A model generated the notes under the pieces. It ran no database searches. It was not told the origin of the DNA and saw nothing but the letters and a program-made list of their open reading frames with translations. A stretch of DNA of 26,472 nt from Eubacterium sp. UBA4343 (GTDB lineage Bacteria; Bacillota; Clostridia; Lachnospirales; Lachnospiraceae): assembly GCA_002394235.1 (NCBI GenBank), contig DGTF01000018.1, positions 41,035 through 67,506 on the forward strand, written 5' to 3'. The translations under genes were made by a program, and so were the position numbers. Shown in pieces: positions 1 to 7,270 of this stretch (position 1 is the first letter of the stretch; the number at the start of each line of letters is the position of its first letter).

Positions 1-41
1 GCAGCGTGTTTTATCTCGTTTCGAAGGCAGCAGGAATGAGA
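1..41. repeat. Remnant of the two intergenic repeat families
   Basis: Bases 1-21 match the 3' end of the 97-bp repeat found at 11289-11385 and 13551-13647 (shared core GCAGCGTGTTTTATCTCG). The following bases, about 20-41, resemble the reverse complement of the last 22 bases of the window, which belong to the other repeat family. The copy is cut by the window edge, so its full length is unknown. Confidence 0.6.
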
Positions 42-52
42 TTTCTTTTTCG

Positions 53-81
53 TTGACATTTCCGGAATGTTCCTGTATAAT
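53..81 (+). promoter_or_regulatory. Consensus sigma-A type promoter
   Basis: A perfect -35 TTGACA (53-58) and a perfect -10 TATAAT (76-81) are separated by exactly 17 bp. It points toward the TDT transporter gene at 286 and, through the overlap, cooS. It leaves a long untranslated leader of about 195 bases that contains a degenerate tandem repeat. Confidence 0.8.
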
Positions 82-150
82 TCAAAAACATATTTAGTTG
101 ATAGGAAATATAATGAATACAGAAATGTAATGCAAAAACGTGGCTGAGAG

Positions 151-239
151 CCGGTATTATGAGGAACTGCGGCAGTGAAGTGGCGTTATGAGGACCTGCG
201 GCTGTGGGCTGGCGTCAGGAGAAGCTCCGGCTGTGGTTT
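151..239. repeat. Degenerate ~29-bp tandem repeat in leader
   Basis: There are three imperfect units, beginning near 151, 182 and 211, each with a GGCGT/GGTAT...GAGGA...CTGCGGC-type core. They lie between the promoter and the transporter start. No convincing ORF uses them. The array is one of several short tandem duplications in this window. Confidence 0.6.
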
Positions 240-285
240 CGTAACATAATGAGCGGCAGGCGTATTTTTCTGGAGGAAGGGACGC

Positions 286-1347
286 ATGAAGAGCATGATC
301 AGGAGAGTGCCGGTTCCGATAGCAGGAGTGATGCTGGGTTTTGCGGCATTTGGGAATTTTCTGAAGAGCTATTCGAATCTTGTGTGGATTCTCATGGAGC
401 TGGTATCCGTGGCGCTTCTGGTGCTGCTGGTTCTGAAGGCTCTTCTGTATCCGGACGATTTGCGCCGGGATATGAAGAATCCTGCCATAGCCGGCGCTGC
501 GGGGACTTTTTCCATGGGACTGATGTTCCTCGCAGTCAGTCTGAAGAGTGTCAGTGTTCCGGCGGGTGTGTCAGTCTGGTGGGCGGCGCTGGTGCTTCAC
601 GCGGGGCTGATCGTGTGGTTTACAGCGTCCTTTGTGCGTTGTTTTCAGCTGAAAAACGTATACATGACCTGGTTTCTGGTTTATGTAGGCATTGTGGCGG
701 CTGCGGCGACGAGCCCTGCTTTTGGGATGCAGGCGCTCGGCAGAGTGCTGACGGTTTACGGTCTGGCAGCGACGTCGGTACTGATGATCCTGATGGCGGT
801 CCGTTATCGTAAGCTCCCTGCGGAGAAGCCGCTTGCGCCTCTGACGGCGATCTGTGCGGCGCCGTTCAGTCTGTGCCTGGTGGGATATCATCAGTCCTTT
901 GAGACAAAGGATCCTGCTGTATTTCTGGTGATCTTTCTGTTCTCCAGCGCCTTCTATGTGCTCGGACTGGTACAGGTATTCCGATACATCGGGGGAACAT
1001 TTTATCCGTCATTTTCGGGATTTACGTTTCCGTTCATCAATACCGCAATCGGAACCCGGCTGACATGGAACGCGCTTCGTGCGGGGGACTGGGGGAAAAA
1101 ACTTTCCGGATTTGTGCCGGGACGGGGAAATGATATTGTGTCTGTATTTTTGGTACTGGCAGATGTAGAATGTATAATTGCCGGGATTTTGCTGGGTATT
1201 GTTTTTTTCAGGTATTTTGTGTTTTTGTCCGGAAAAGAACAGATAGCAGCTGCCGGCACAGGCAGATTGCGGCAGCCGATGATGCCGCAGGAGGAAAAAA
1301 GAGGAGGATATCAGAAGCATGCTCGAACATATTCACACACATCGTAA
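286..1347 (+). CDS. TDT (TehA/SLAC1-like) family membrane transporter
   Basis: This is a predicted 353-residue polytopic membrane protein. The N-terminus carries the family-typical 'VPVPIAGVMLGFAAFGN' segment, and about ten hydrophobic stretches run through to residue ~315. The overall pattern fits the tellurite-resistance/dicarboxylate transporter (TDT) superfamily, which includes TehA and the SLAC1 anion channel. The substrate cannot be told from sequence. The ATG at 286 is supported by a GGAGGAAGG ribosome binding site at 272-280. The last ~30 residues are hydrophilic and their codons overlap the start of cooS by 29 bp, so the two genes are almost certainly co-transcribed. An anion or small-acid transport role linked to CO or C1 metabolism is inference from context only. 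Confidence 0.75.
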   Translation: MKSMIRRVPVPIAGVMLGFAAFGNFLKSYSNLVWILMELVSVALLVLLVLKALLYPDDLRRDMKNPAIAGAAGTFSMGLMFLAVSLKSVSVPAGVSVWWAALVLHAGLIVWFTASFVRCFQLKNVYMTWFLVYVGIVAAAATSPAFGMQALGRVLTVYGLAATSVLMILMAVRYRKLPAEKPLAPLTAICAAPFSLCLVGYHQSFETKDPAVFLVIFLFSSAFYVLGLVQVFRYIGGTFYPSFSGFTFPFINTAIGTRLTWNALRAGDWGKKLSGFVPGRGNDIVSVFLVLADVECIIAGILLGIVFFRYFVFLSGKEQIAAAGTGRLRQPMMPQEEKRGGYQKHARTYSHTS

Positions 1348-3499
1348 TCTGATTGGGTTTGATGAAAATGGAATCCCGGTCGTGATTCAGAAAGCATCCG
1401 CGCATGATCCGGAAAAAATAGACGCGGAGTACCGCGCAGTAGAGGAAGGAAGAGATCCGGAATCTGTGCATGACGGAAAAGAGAAGATTCATGCAGACGA
1501 GGGAATGGGGCACCATTCTGTGGAGGGCGCGGCATGTGTCGACACAGAGGAAGATGAGAACGCGTTTATCCGGGACTATATGAATGCCGTAACCGCATAC
1601 CGCAAGACCTTCCCGTCCAAGCAGGATCAGATTGACAAGACACCGGACCCGGCAATCCGTGAGATGCTTCTGCGCTCGGAGCAGCTGGGTATTGACACAA
1701 CTTTCGACCGGTTCGATAAACAGCAGCCGCAGTGTAATTTTGGTATGGCCGGCATCTGCTGCAAGATCTGCAATATGGGACCGTGCCGTATCACACAGAA
1801 GGCGAAGAAGGGTGTCTGCGGGGCGGACGCCGATCTGATTGTCGCGCGGAATCTTCTGCGTGCGGCGGCGGCCGGAGCCGCGCAGCATGGCATGCACGCG
1901 AGAGAGCTGATGCTTGAGCTGATGTGGGCCGCAGAGGGCAAGCTGGACACGCCGCTCCTGGGTGAGCAGAAGATTCTGACCACGGCGAAGGGCTTCGGGA
2001 TTCCGACAGAAGGCCGTGAGGTGAAGGATGTCGCATACGATCTGGCAAAGGCTCTGCTGGATGATCTTTCCAGCCCGGATCCGGCTCACGTATACAAGAC
2101 AGCGGAGGTCTGTGCTCCGCCTGAGCGCGTAAAGCTCTGGAAGGATCTGGATATCATGCCGATCAGCGCCTATCATGAGGTTTTTGAAGCGTACCACAAG
2201 ACGGCGGTGGGAACTGACGGAGACTGGAGAAGCACGATGGAGCATTTCCTGCGCTGCGGACTCGCCTTCTGTTTCACCGGTGTGGCGGGAGCGTCGATCG
2301 CGACCGATTCTCTGTTCGGTATCGGCGACCGTGTGACCTCGAAGGTGAATATCGGAGCACTGGAGAAAGGGTACGTGAACATTGCGGTTCACGGTCATCT
2401 GCCGCTTCTGGTAAAGGAAATTGTGAAATGCGGCCAGACAGAGGAAATGATTAACCTTGCGAAGGAAAAGGGTGCGAAGGGAATCCGTTTCTACGGAATC
2501 TGCTGCAGCGGACTTTCCGCGATGTACCGCTATGACGGCGTTATTCCGCTGTCCAACGCGGTTTCCGCGGAGCTGGTCCTGATGACCGGAGCGCTGGATC
2601 TCTGGGTGGCAGATGTTCAGGATGTGTTCCCGGCGATCATGGATGTCGCAAAATGTTACCGCACGACGGTTGTGACGACGAGTGCTTCCGCGCGTCTGCC
2701 CGGTGCCGAGAGAATGGAGTTCGACCGTCATCATTCCAACATCGGTGAGGCGAAGGAGCTGGCGCGGAAGATCGTCCTGCGCGGAATCGAGAGTTTCGAG
2801 GACAGGAAGGGTATTCCGGTCTACATTCCGCCGTATGAGGTCACCGCGGAAGTCGGTTTTTCCGCCGAATATCTGGGCCGCCGTTTCGGAGGCTTCGGAC
2901 CGATCGCGGAGGCGCTGAAGGACGGACGGATTCTCGGAATCGTCAACATGGTCGGCTGCAATAACCCGAAGGTGCCGTATGAACGGTGCATCGCGGATGT
3001 GGCGAAGGTGCTGATTGAGAATAATGTAATCATCCTCACGAACGGATGTGCATCGTATCCGCTGATGAAGCTCGGCTACTGCGCGAAGGATGCAAACAGG
3101 CTTGCGGGAGAAAAACTCCGCGGTTTCCTTGAGCCGGATCTTCCGCCGGTGTGGCATGTGGGAGAGTGTATCGACAACACGAGATCGAGTGCCATCATGG
3201 CAGGCATTGCGGGTGCGCTCGGCCAGAAACTGCCGGATATGCCGTATGCGTTCGCTTCTCCTGAGTGGAGCAATGAAAAGGGAATCGATGCGGCTCTGGC
3301 CTTCCGTCTTCTGGGAATTTCCTCTTACCATTGTGTTGAGGCGCAGATCTTCGGTTCGAAGAATGTAATTGAGTTCCTGAAGCAGGGAACCGAGGAAACA
3401 CTCGGATCTCACATGGTGGTAAATGTGGATCCGGTCAAGCTTGGTGAGCAGATTGTCGCGGATATGAAGGAGAAGAGAAAAAAGCTGGGCTGGGACTAA
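1319..3499 (+). CDS. cooS: Ni-type anaerobic CO dehydrogenase catalytic subunit
   Basis: CooS oxidises CO to CO2 at a Ni-Fe-S C-cluster; its electrons leave through B and D clusters. The D/B-cluster cysteines are all present with canonical spacing (C139, C147, C148, C151, C156, C170). C-cluster candidates include the VHGH motif at 357-360, C395/C396, C547 (VGCNN), C577 (NGCAS) and C617 (GECIDN). The usual ...VQC-(I/V)-P motif reads VQDVFP, however: the position equivalent to Cys333 of the Carboxydothermus enzyme is Asp435. The protein is about 100 residues longer than typical CooS because of an acidic, His-containing N-terminal extension. The start at 1319 has a GAGGAGGA site just upstream. 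No cooC, cooF or acs genes are in the window. Family assignment is secure; CO oxidation activity is not. Confidence 0.93.
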   Translation: MLEHIHTHRNLIGFDENGIPVVIQKASAHDPEKIDAEYRAVEEGRDPESVHDGKEKIHADEGMGHHSVEGAACVDTEEDENAFIRDYMNAVTAYRKTFPSKQDQIDKTPDPAIREMLLRSEQLGIDTTFDRFDKQQPQCNFGMAGICCKICNMGPCRITQKAKKGVCGADADLIVARNLLRAAAAGAAQHGMHARELMLELMWAAEGKLDTPLLGEQKILTTAKGFGIPTEGREVKDVAYDLAKALLDDLSSPDPAHVYKTAEVCAPPERVKLWKDLDIMPISAYHEVFEAYHKTAVGTDGDWRSTMEHFLRCGLAFCFTGVAGASIATDSLFGIGDRVTSKVNIGALEKGYVNIAVHGHLPLLVKEIVKCGQTEEMINLAKEKGAKGIRFYGICCSGLSAMYRYDGVIPLSNAVSAELVLMTGALDLWVADVQDVFPAIMDVAKCYRTTVVTTSASARLPGAERMEFDRHHSNIGEAKELARKIVLRGIESFEDRKGIPVYIPPYEVTAEVGFSAEYLGRRFGGFGPIAEALKDGRILGIVNMVGCNNPKVPYERCIADVAKVLIENNVIILTNGCASYPLMKLGYCAKDANRLAGEKLRGFLEPDLPPVWHVGECIDNTRSSAIMAGIAGALGQKLPDMPYAFASPEWSNEKGIDAALAFRLLGISSYHCVEAQIFGSKNVIEFLKQGTEETLGSHMVVNVDPVKLGEQIVADMKEKRKKLGWD

Positions 3500-3514
3500 G
3501 TAAAAACTAAGGCC

Positions 3515-3543
3515 TTGGCTGCATGGTAAAGATATGGTACTAT
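3515..3543 (+). promoter_or_regulatory. Possible weak promoter downstream of cooS
   Basis: TTGGCT (3515-3520) and TACTAT (3538-3543) are spaced by 17 bp and lie after the cooS stop. The match is partial. The terminator at 3598-3652 lies between this site and pabA, so if real it would give an attenuated transcript. Confidence 0.25.
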
Positions 3544-3597
3544 TTTTATAAAAACTGACTGGTGTGCCTTGGGCGTTATCTCAGCTTAAGAATACTG

Positions 3598-3652
3598 CCG
3601 GAACAGAATGCGGAGTGTCATTACGACGCTCCCGTTCTGCTCCGGTTTTTTT
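3598..3652 (+). terminator. Intrinsic terminator after cooS
   Basis: The inverted repeat CCGGAACAGAA / TTCTGCTCCGG (one G-U pair) has an inner GAGTGTC/GACGCTC stem and is followed immediately by seven T residues. It closes the transporter-cooS unit. Confidence 0.85.
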
Positions 3653-3654
3653 GT

Positions 3655-3806
3655 GTATAAGTCCAGTCGCAATGTTCTTGGCCCACGGGGAGCTTGCTCA
3701 GCAGTGGGCAAGAACATTAGCGACGACAACAGGTATGAGCACAAAGTGACGCGCAAGCGGCACGAAAGTGCTCATGCCTGTTAGCGGCACGAAAGCTGCG
3801 AAGCGC
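3655..3806 (+). repeat. MITE-like repeat family A, copy 1 (truncated)
   Basis: This copy starts with GTATAAGTCCAGTCGCAATG and contains the paired arms TGTTCTTG...CAAGAACA and several AGCGGCAC/GTGCC modules. In the opposite orientation it matches most of the element at 6270-6529 but lacks its second terminal repeat. It ends about 10 bases before the pabA ribosome binding site and fills most of the cooS-pabA gap. Conceptual ORFs across it are repeat-derived and were not called. Confidence 0.8.
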
Positions 3807-3828
3807 ACAGTATTTGAGGGGGACAAAA

Positions 3829-4422
3829 ATGCTTGCAATGATTGATAACTTTGATTCCTACACGTACAACCTGGTGAGTTATTTCCGGGAGCTCGGGGAG
3901 GCGGTGACGGTGATCCGGAGAGACCGGATTTCCCCGGATCGCATCGGGAGGATGAAGGATCTGGAGGGAATTGTCATTTCGCCGGGACCGGGATCTCCTT
4001 CCGAAGAGGACCCTTCGGTGGCGGTGATCCGGACATTTCAGGACAGAGTGCCGATACTCGGAGTCTGCCTGGGGCATCAGATCATTGGATTTACTTACGG
4101 AGCAGAGATCCGGCGCGGGAGAGCGCCGATGCATGGCAAGGTTCTTCCTGCATACAATAACGGGACGGGATTGTTTTCGGGTCTGCCGGATGAATTTGCG
4201 GTGACGCGTTATCATTCACTGATTGTGTCCGGAGAAAATCTCCCGCCAGTGCTTGCGGTTGACGCGGTGGACGGGGAAGGAATAATTATGGCAATGCATC
4301 ACAAATACTGCCCGGTTTACGGTGTTCAGTTTCACCCCGAGGCGGTTCTGACGGCCTACGGTCATGAGTTGCTGGAAAATTTTCTTCGAATATGCAGGGA
4401 CTGCAGGACGAGCAGGGGATAA
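3829..4422 (+). CDS. pabA: Aminodeoxychorismate synthase, glutamine amidotransferase subunit
   Basis: This 197-residue class I glutamine amidotransferase supplies ammonia from glutamine to PabB for 4-amino-4-deoxychorismate synthesis (the p-aminobenzoate branch of folate synthesis). The N-terminal IDNFDSYTYNLV motif, the oxyanion-loop SPGPGSP, nucleophile Cys80 in GVCLGHQ and the His169/Glu171 pair in FHPEA are all visible. The ATG at 3829 is chosen because GAGGGGG lies 6-7 bases upstream; a TTG five codons earlier is less likely. The family also includes TrpG. The pabA call rests on the adjacent pabB, whose active-site motif is PIKGT, and a dual role in tryptophan synthesis cannot be excluded. 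Confidence 0.9.
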   Translation: MLAMIDNFDSYTYNLVSYFRELGEAVTVIRRDRISPDRIGRMKDLEGIVISPGPGSPSEEDPSVAVIRTFQDRVPILGVCLGHQIIGFTYGAEIRRGRAPMHGKVLPAYNNGTGLFSGLPDEFAVTRYHSLIVSGENLPPVLAVDAVDGEGIIMAMHHKYCPVYGVQFHPEAVLTAYGHELLENFLRICRDCRTSRG

Positions 4423-4597
4423 AAGCGGACGGGAACTTTGCCGGCAGTGATGAGGGAAATGGAAGAATGAAAGGAGAAGAAATTAACTACCGTTGTGTTG
4501 AGGAGAGAAGCAAGGCAGAATTCGTGAATAGACGATGTAAGCTGAGAGATAATACGGCAGGGCGTATGACAGACGAGAAAGCGAACGGGAGAATGCA
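4423..4597 (+). other. pabA-pabB spacer with possible 44-codon reading frame
   Basis: This purine-rich spacer holds no terminator. A frame starting at ATG 4467 and ending at 4601 overlaps the pabB start codon as ATGA, which could couple translation. The encoded charged sequence is not recognisable and may simply be open by composition. Confidence 0.3.
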
Positions 4598-6256
4598 ATG
4601 AGACGGATAATAACGGAAGAGTGGTGTGGAGAAGGGATGACGCTGGAACGGCTTGCTGATGTCATCCGGAGAGATGGCATCAGCGGATCGGACTGGGCAT
4701 TTCTGGATTCCTCGCTGAAAGGACCGGACGGAAGATATTCGATCCTTGGCCTGTATCCTTATCTTGAGGCGGAGGAAAGAGAAGGGGAGCTCTTTGTGAA
4801 TGGAGATAGGCGGCCGGGGGATCTGCTGGATTTTTTGAAGGATTATATCGAGAATAACCGGGATAGACAGAATAGGGAATCCGGGACCGGCGGGGAGCAG
4901 CAGGGAACTTGTCGCGGAGCCGGCGATGATCGGAAGAATGCTGATTGCGAAACGGGAAAGCAGAGGAAAGCTGGTTGTGAATCCGGGGGTGATCGGAAGA
5001 ATGCTGTCGAAACCGGTTCGGAGCAGAAGGATGGCGGACCGGTCATGACCGCAGGGGCCATCGGCTGGTTAAGCTATGACTATGGAAGAAAAAGAGCAGG
5101 AATACCGGGATGCCATGAAAGCGATGCTTCCTCCGTTGACGGAGGTCTGCCCGACGGGAGATTTGTCTTTTATGATCTGTATCTGGTTGAAGATCTTCTG
5201 GAGAACAGAATCTGGATCTGCACCGGGGAAAATCTGGCCGGAATTGGTGATTATCGGGAGAAAGTCCGGATGTGGGTCGGGGAAACAGCGTGTGTTTGTG
5301 CGGAGAACGTTACGAATGACAAACGGATTGTGCGGAATGATCCGGTCAGGAAGGGAGAGAGGGGAAAAACAGTCATATCCGGTGATTCGGAAAGGACGGA
5401 TGCCGGAGAAGACACCGGAGAAGTGATTTTTTCCTCTGATTACGGAGAAGAGGATTACGAAGAGACAATCCGTAGGCTGATCGAGTATATGAGGGCAGGA
5501 GATATCTACGTCATGAATATGACTCGCAGGATTACAGCGGAACACATCGGGGATCCGTATCAGATGTTCCGGTATCTGCGGAAGCATAATCCGTCGCCGT
5601 TCGGCGCATTCCTGTCCTTCGGAGAGTATGAGATTGTGTGCGCCTCCCCGGAGCGCTTCCTGCGGGTTCGGGATGGAGCCGTGGAGACCAGTCCGATCAA
5701 GGGAACGCGGAAAAGAGGGGATACGCCTGAGGAGGATCAGAGACTGAGGGAGGAGCTTGCGGAGTCGGAGAAGGACAAAAGTGAGCTGCTGATGATCGTG
5801 GATCTGGAGCGGAATGACCTGAACCGGGTGTGTGTGCCGGGATCTGTGAAGGTGCCGCGCATGTATTACATCGAAAGCTTCGCAACGGTGCATCATCTTA
5901 TCTCGGATGTAACGGGGAGGCTGAGACCGGATTGCAGCGCGGTGGATCTGCTCGATGCGGCTTTTCCGGGCGGGTCAATCACAGGCGCACCGAAGCGTCG
6001 TGCGATGGAAATCATCGATGAACAGGAGAACAGCAGCAGGGGACTGTATACAGGAGTCATCGGCTATCTGGGATTGGACGGGAACTGTGATTTTAATATC
6101 GTGATCCGGACGGCGGTCTGTCGAAATGGCTGCTGCAGCATCGGAGTCGGCGGGGGAATTACCGTGGATTCGGATCCGGAATTCGAATATGAGGAGACAA
6201 ATCAGAAAGCGGCGGCACTGCTCGAGGCGATTCGTGCGGTAAACCACATGCTGTAA
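4598..6256 (+). CDS. pabB: Aminodeoxychorismate synthase component I
   Basis: PabB converts chorismate plus ammonia (from PabA) to 4-amino-4-deoxychorismate. The chorismate-binding domain runs from about residue 285 to 550, with GDIYVMNMTRR, CASPERFLRV, PIKGTRKRG, VDLERNDLNRVC, FPGGSITGAPKRRAME and a C-terminal GGGITVDSDPEFEYEE. The Lys in PIKGT marks PabB; TrpE has PIAGT. The protein is 552 residues, longer than the usual ~450-470. A low-complexity, polar insert at residues ~88-150 contains a 21-codon imperfect tandem duplication (DDRKNA / GDRKNA), and a second variable stretch lies at ~235-280. The start follows CGGGAG (4586-4591) with 6-base spacing. It is followed by repeat family A, then pabC. 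Confidence 0.93.
   Translation: MRRIITEEWCGEGMTLERLADVIRRDGISGSDWAFLDSSLKGPDGRYSILGLYPYLEAEEREGELFVNGDRRPGDLLDFLKDYIENNRDRQNRESGTGGEQQGTCRGAGDDRKNADCETGKQRKAGCESGGDRKNAVETGSEQKDGGPVMTAGAIGWLSYDYGRKRAGIPGCHESDASSVDGGLPDGRFVFYDLYLVEDLLENRIWICTGENLAGIGDYREKVRMWVGETACVCAENVTNDKRIVRNDPVRKGERGKTVISGDSERTDAGEDTGEVIFSSDYGEEDYEETIRRLIEYMRAGDIYVMNMTRRITAEHIGDPYQMFRYLRKHNPSPFGAFLSFGEYEIVCASPERFLRVRDGAVETSPIKGTRKRGDTPEEDQRLREELAESEKDKSELLMIVDLERNDLNRVCVPGSVKVPRMYYIESFATVHHLISDVTGRLRPDCSAVDLLDAAFPGGSITGAPKRRAMEIIDEQENSSRGLYTGVIGYLGLDGNCDFNIVIRTAVCRNGCCSIGVGGGITVDSDPEFEYEETNQKAAALLEAIRAVNHML
4877..5038 (+). repeat. In-frame imperfect 63-bp duplication inside pabB
   Basis: GATCGGAAGAATGCTG occurs at 4928 and again at 4991, a 63-bp (21-codon) period, with related GGAGCAG segments flanking both. 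The duplication lies in a poorly conserved linker between the N-terminal and chorismate-binding parts of PabB, so the reading frame is kept. Confidence 0.7.
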
Positions 6257-6269
6257 ACAGAGCCACAGA

Positions 6270-6529
6270 CTGTATAAGTCCCCGCGTCACTTCGCAGCTT
6301 CGCAGCTTCCGTGCCGCTAACAGGTGACCGACTTCGTCGGTCTGTCGCGGCGTTCGCCCCACCGCTTCACACTTTGTGTGAGCGGATGTGGCTCACTGCC
6401 CGCGCATATGAGCATTCCCGCGTTGCTTTGCACCGCTCCATGCTCATACCTGTTGTCGTCGCTAATGTTCTTGCCCACTGGTGAGCAAGCTCCCCGTGGG
6501 CCAAGAACATTGCGACTGGACTTATACAG
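6270..6529 (-). mobile_element. MITE-like element, family A copy 2, with perfect 12-bp terminal inverted repeats
   Basis: This 260-bp non-coding element is bounded by CTGTATAAGTCC (6270-6281) and GGACTTATACAG (6518-6529), a perfect 12-bp terminal inverted repeat. Its interior is built of short palindromes (CTTCGCAG direct repeats, CACACTTTGTGTGAGCGG). It is inserted between pabB and pabC. Related but shorter copies are at 3655-3806 and 26343-26472. It carries no transposase, and I see no clear target-site duplication, so mobility is inference. Confidence 0.7.
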
Positions 6530-6628
6530 TAAAAGAATGAGAGGATAAGGGAATAAGATAGCAGGCGTCGCTGCACGAGACGGTCTGCGCGGCAACAGGA
6601 GAGCAGGAAGAGCTCTGGACGGGGAGAA

Positions 6629-7270
6629 ATGCGGTACAGTTCAGACAGAAAGAATCGGAAACAGAGGTGTGAGATGGAAGAGATCAGATGTAAGGTGGAT
6701 GACGGCTTTTTCTTCGGAATGGGATTATTCGAGACAATTGCAATAATCCATGGGACGGCAATGCTGGAGGATCTGCATATCCGCAGGCTGGCAGGCGGAC
6801 TTCGTGACCTGCATATTGAAAACAGAGCGTATCTGAAATGGAAGGAAGAGCGTGGAAGAGGGGAAGAACGTGGCAGCGGGGAATGGTGCGGAAACGGCGA
6901 AAAAAGTGGGATGGAAGCCTGGCTGACGGAGGTGCTGCACGAATATCTGTCGGGACTTGAGAAAGGGCGGATATGGGAAAGAGGGGTGCTGAAAATTACT
7001 GTGACGGAGGAGAATCTGCTGTTCAGCACCCGGGAGAATCCCTATACGGACCGGCAGTTCCGGGAGGGACTCCGGCTGCGTTTCAGCCCGGTTTTCCGAA
7101 ATGAGACCTCGCCATTCACCTACTATAAGACATTGAATTGCGGGGACAATATTCTGGTACACCGGCAGATCTGGAAGATGGGATATGATGAAGCAGTTTT
7201 TTTGAATACAAAGGGCGAGATCTGCGAGGGATCCGTAAGCAATGTTTTTTTACGAGGGGAAATGAAGTAG
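6629..7270 (+). CDS. pabC: Aminodeoxychorismate lyase, N-terminal part (split gene)
   Basis: PabC is a fold-type IV PLP enzyme that releases pyruvate and p-aminobenzoate from aminodeoxychorismate. This part contains the N-terminal DGFFFGMGLFETI motif, the likely PLP lysine K167 in TYYKTLN, and the ICEGSVSNVF segment, and then stops at TAG 7268-7270. The rest of the enzyme continues in the -1 frame. Reading -1 at the T7 tract (7245-7251) gives SNVF(F/L)TRGNEVVTPPVTSG, a seamless family-like sequence. Residues ~70-95 are a polar Gly/Glu/Arg-rich insert. The start is uncertain: ATG 6629 has a close GGGGAG, and ATG 6674 (MEEIRCKVDD) is an alternative closer to the family's usual N-terminus. Confidence 0.85.
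   Translation: MRYSSDRKNRKQRCEMEEIRCKVDDGFFFGMGLFETIAIIHGTAMLEDLHIRRLAGGLRDLHIENRAYLKWKEERGRGEERGSGEWCGNGEKSGMEAWLTEVLHEYLSGLEKGRIWERGVLKITVTEENLLFSTRENPYTDRQFREGLRLRFSPVFRNETSPFTYYKTLNCGDNILVHRQIWKMGYDEAVFLNTKGEICEGSVSNVFLRGEMK
7246..7252 (+). promoter_or_regulatory. Slippery heptamer T TTT TTA at the pabC frameshift
   Basis: In the zero frame the codons are GTT TTT TTA CGA, so bases 7246-7252 form T TTT TTA, the same heptamer used for -1 frameshifting in HIV-1. A -1 slip makes the next codon ACG at 7252 and joins both halves of pabC. A Shine-Dalgarno-like GAGGGA (7226-7231) lies 14 bases upstream. The same junction could also be explained by a one-base deletion in an original T8 tract. Confidence 0.55.

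Noticed and set aside
204..812. 202-residue open frame overlapping the TDT gene
   Set aside because: It is out of frame with a well-supported membrane protein gene, has no domain-like sequence and partly reads the leader repeat.
1208..3412. 734-residue open frame antisense to cooS
   Set aside because: It mirrors the codon structure of cooS, is rich in Arg/His/Leu as expected for antisense frames of this composition, and has no ribosome binding site or recognisable domain.
5069..5896. 275-residue open frame antisense to pabB
   Set aside because: It lies wholly within a well-supported gene and has no family features.
6367..7029. 220-residue minus-strand frame across repeat A and pabC
   Set aside because: Its only familiar part is the translated repeat; the rest is antisense to pabC.
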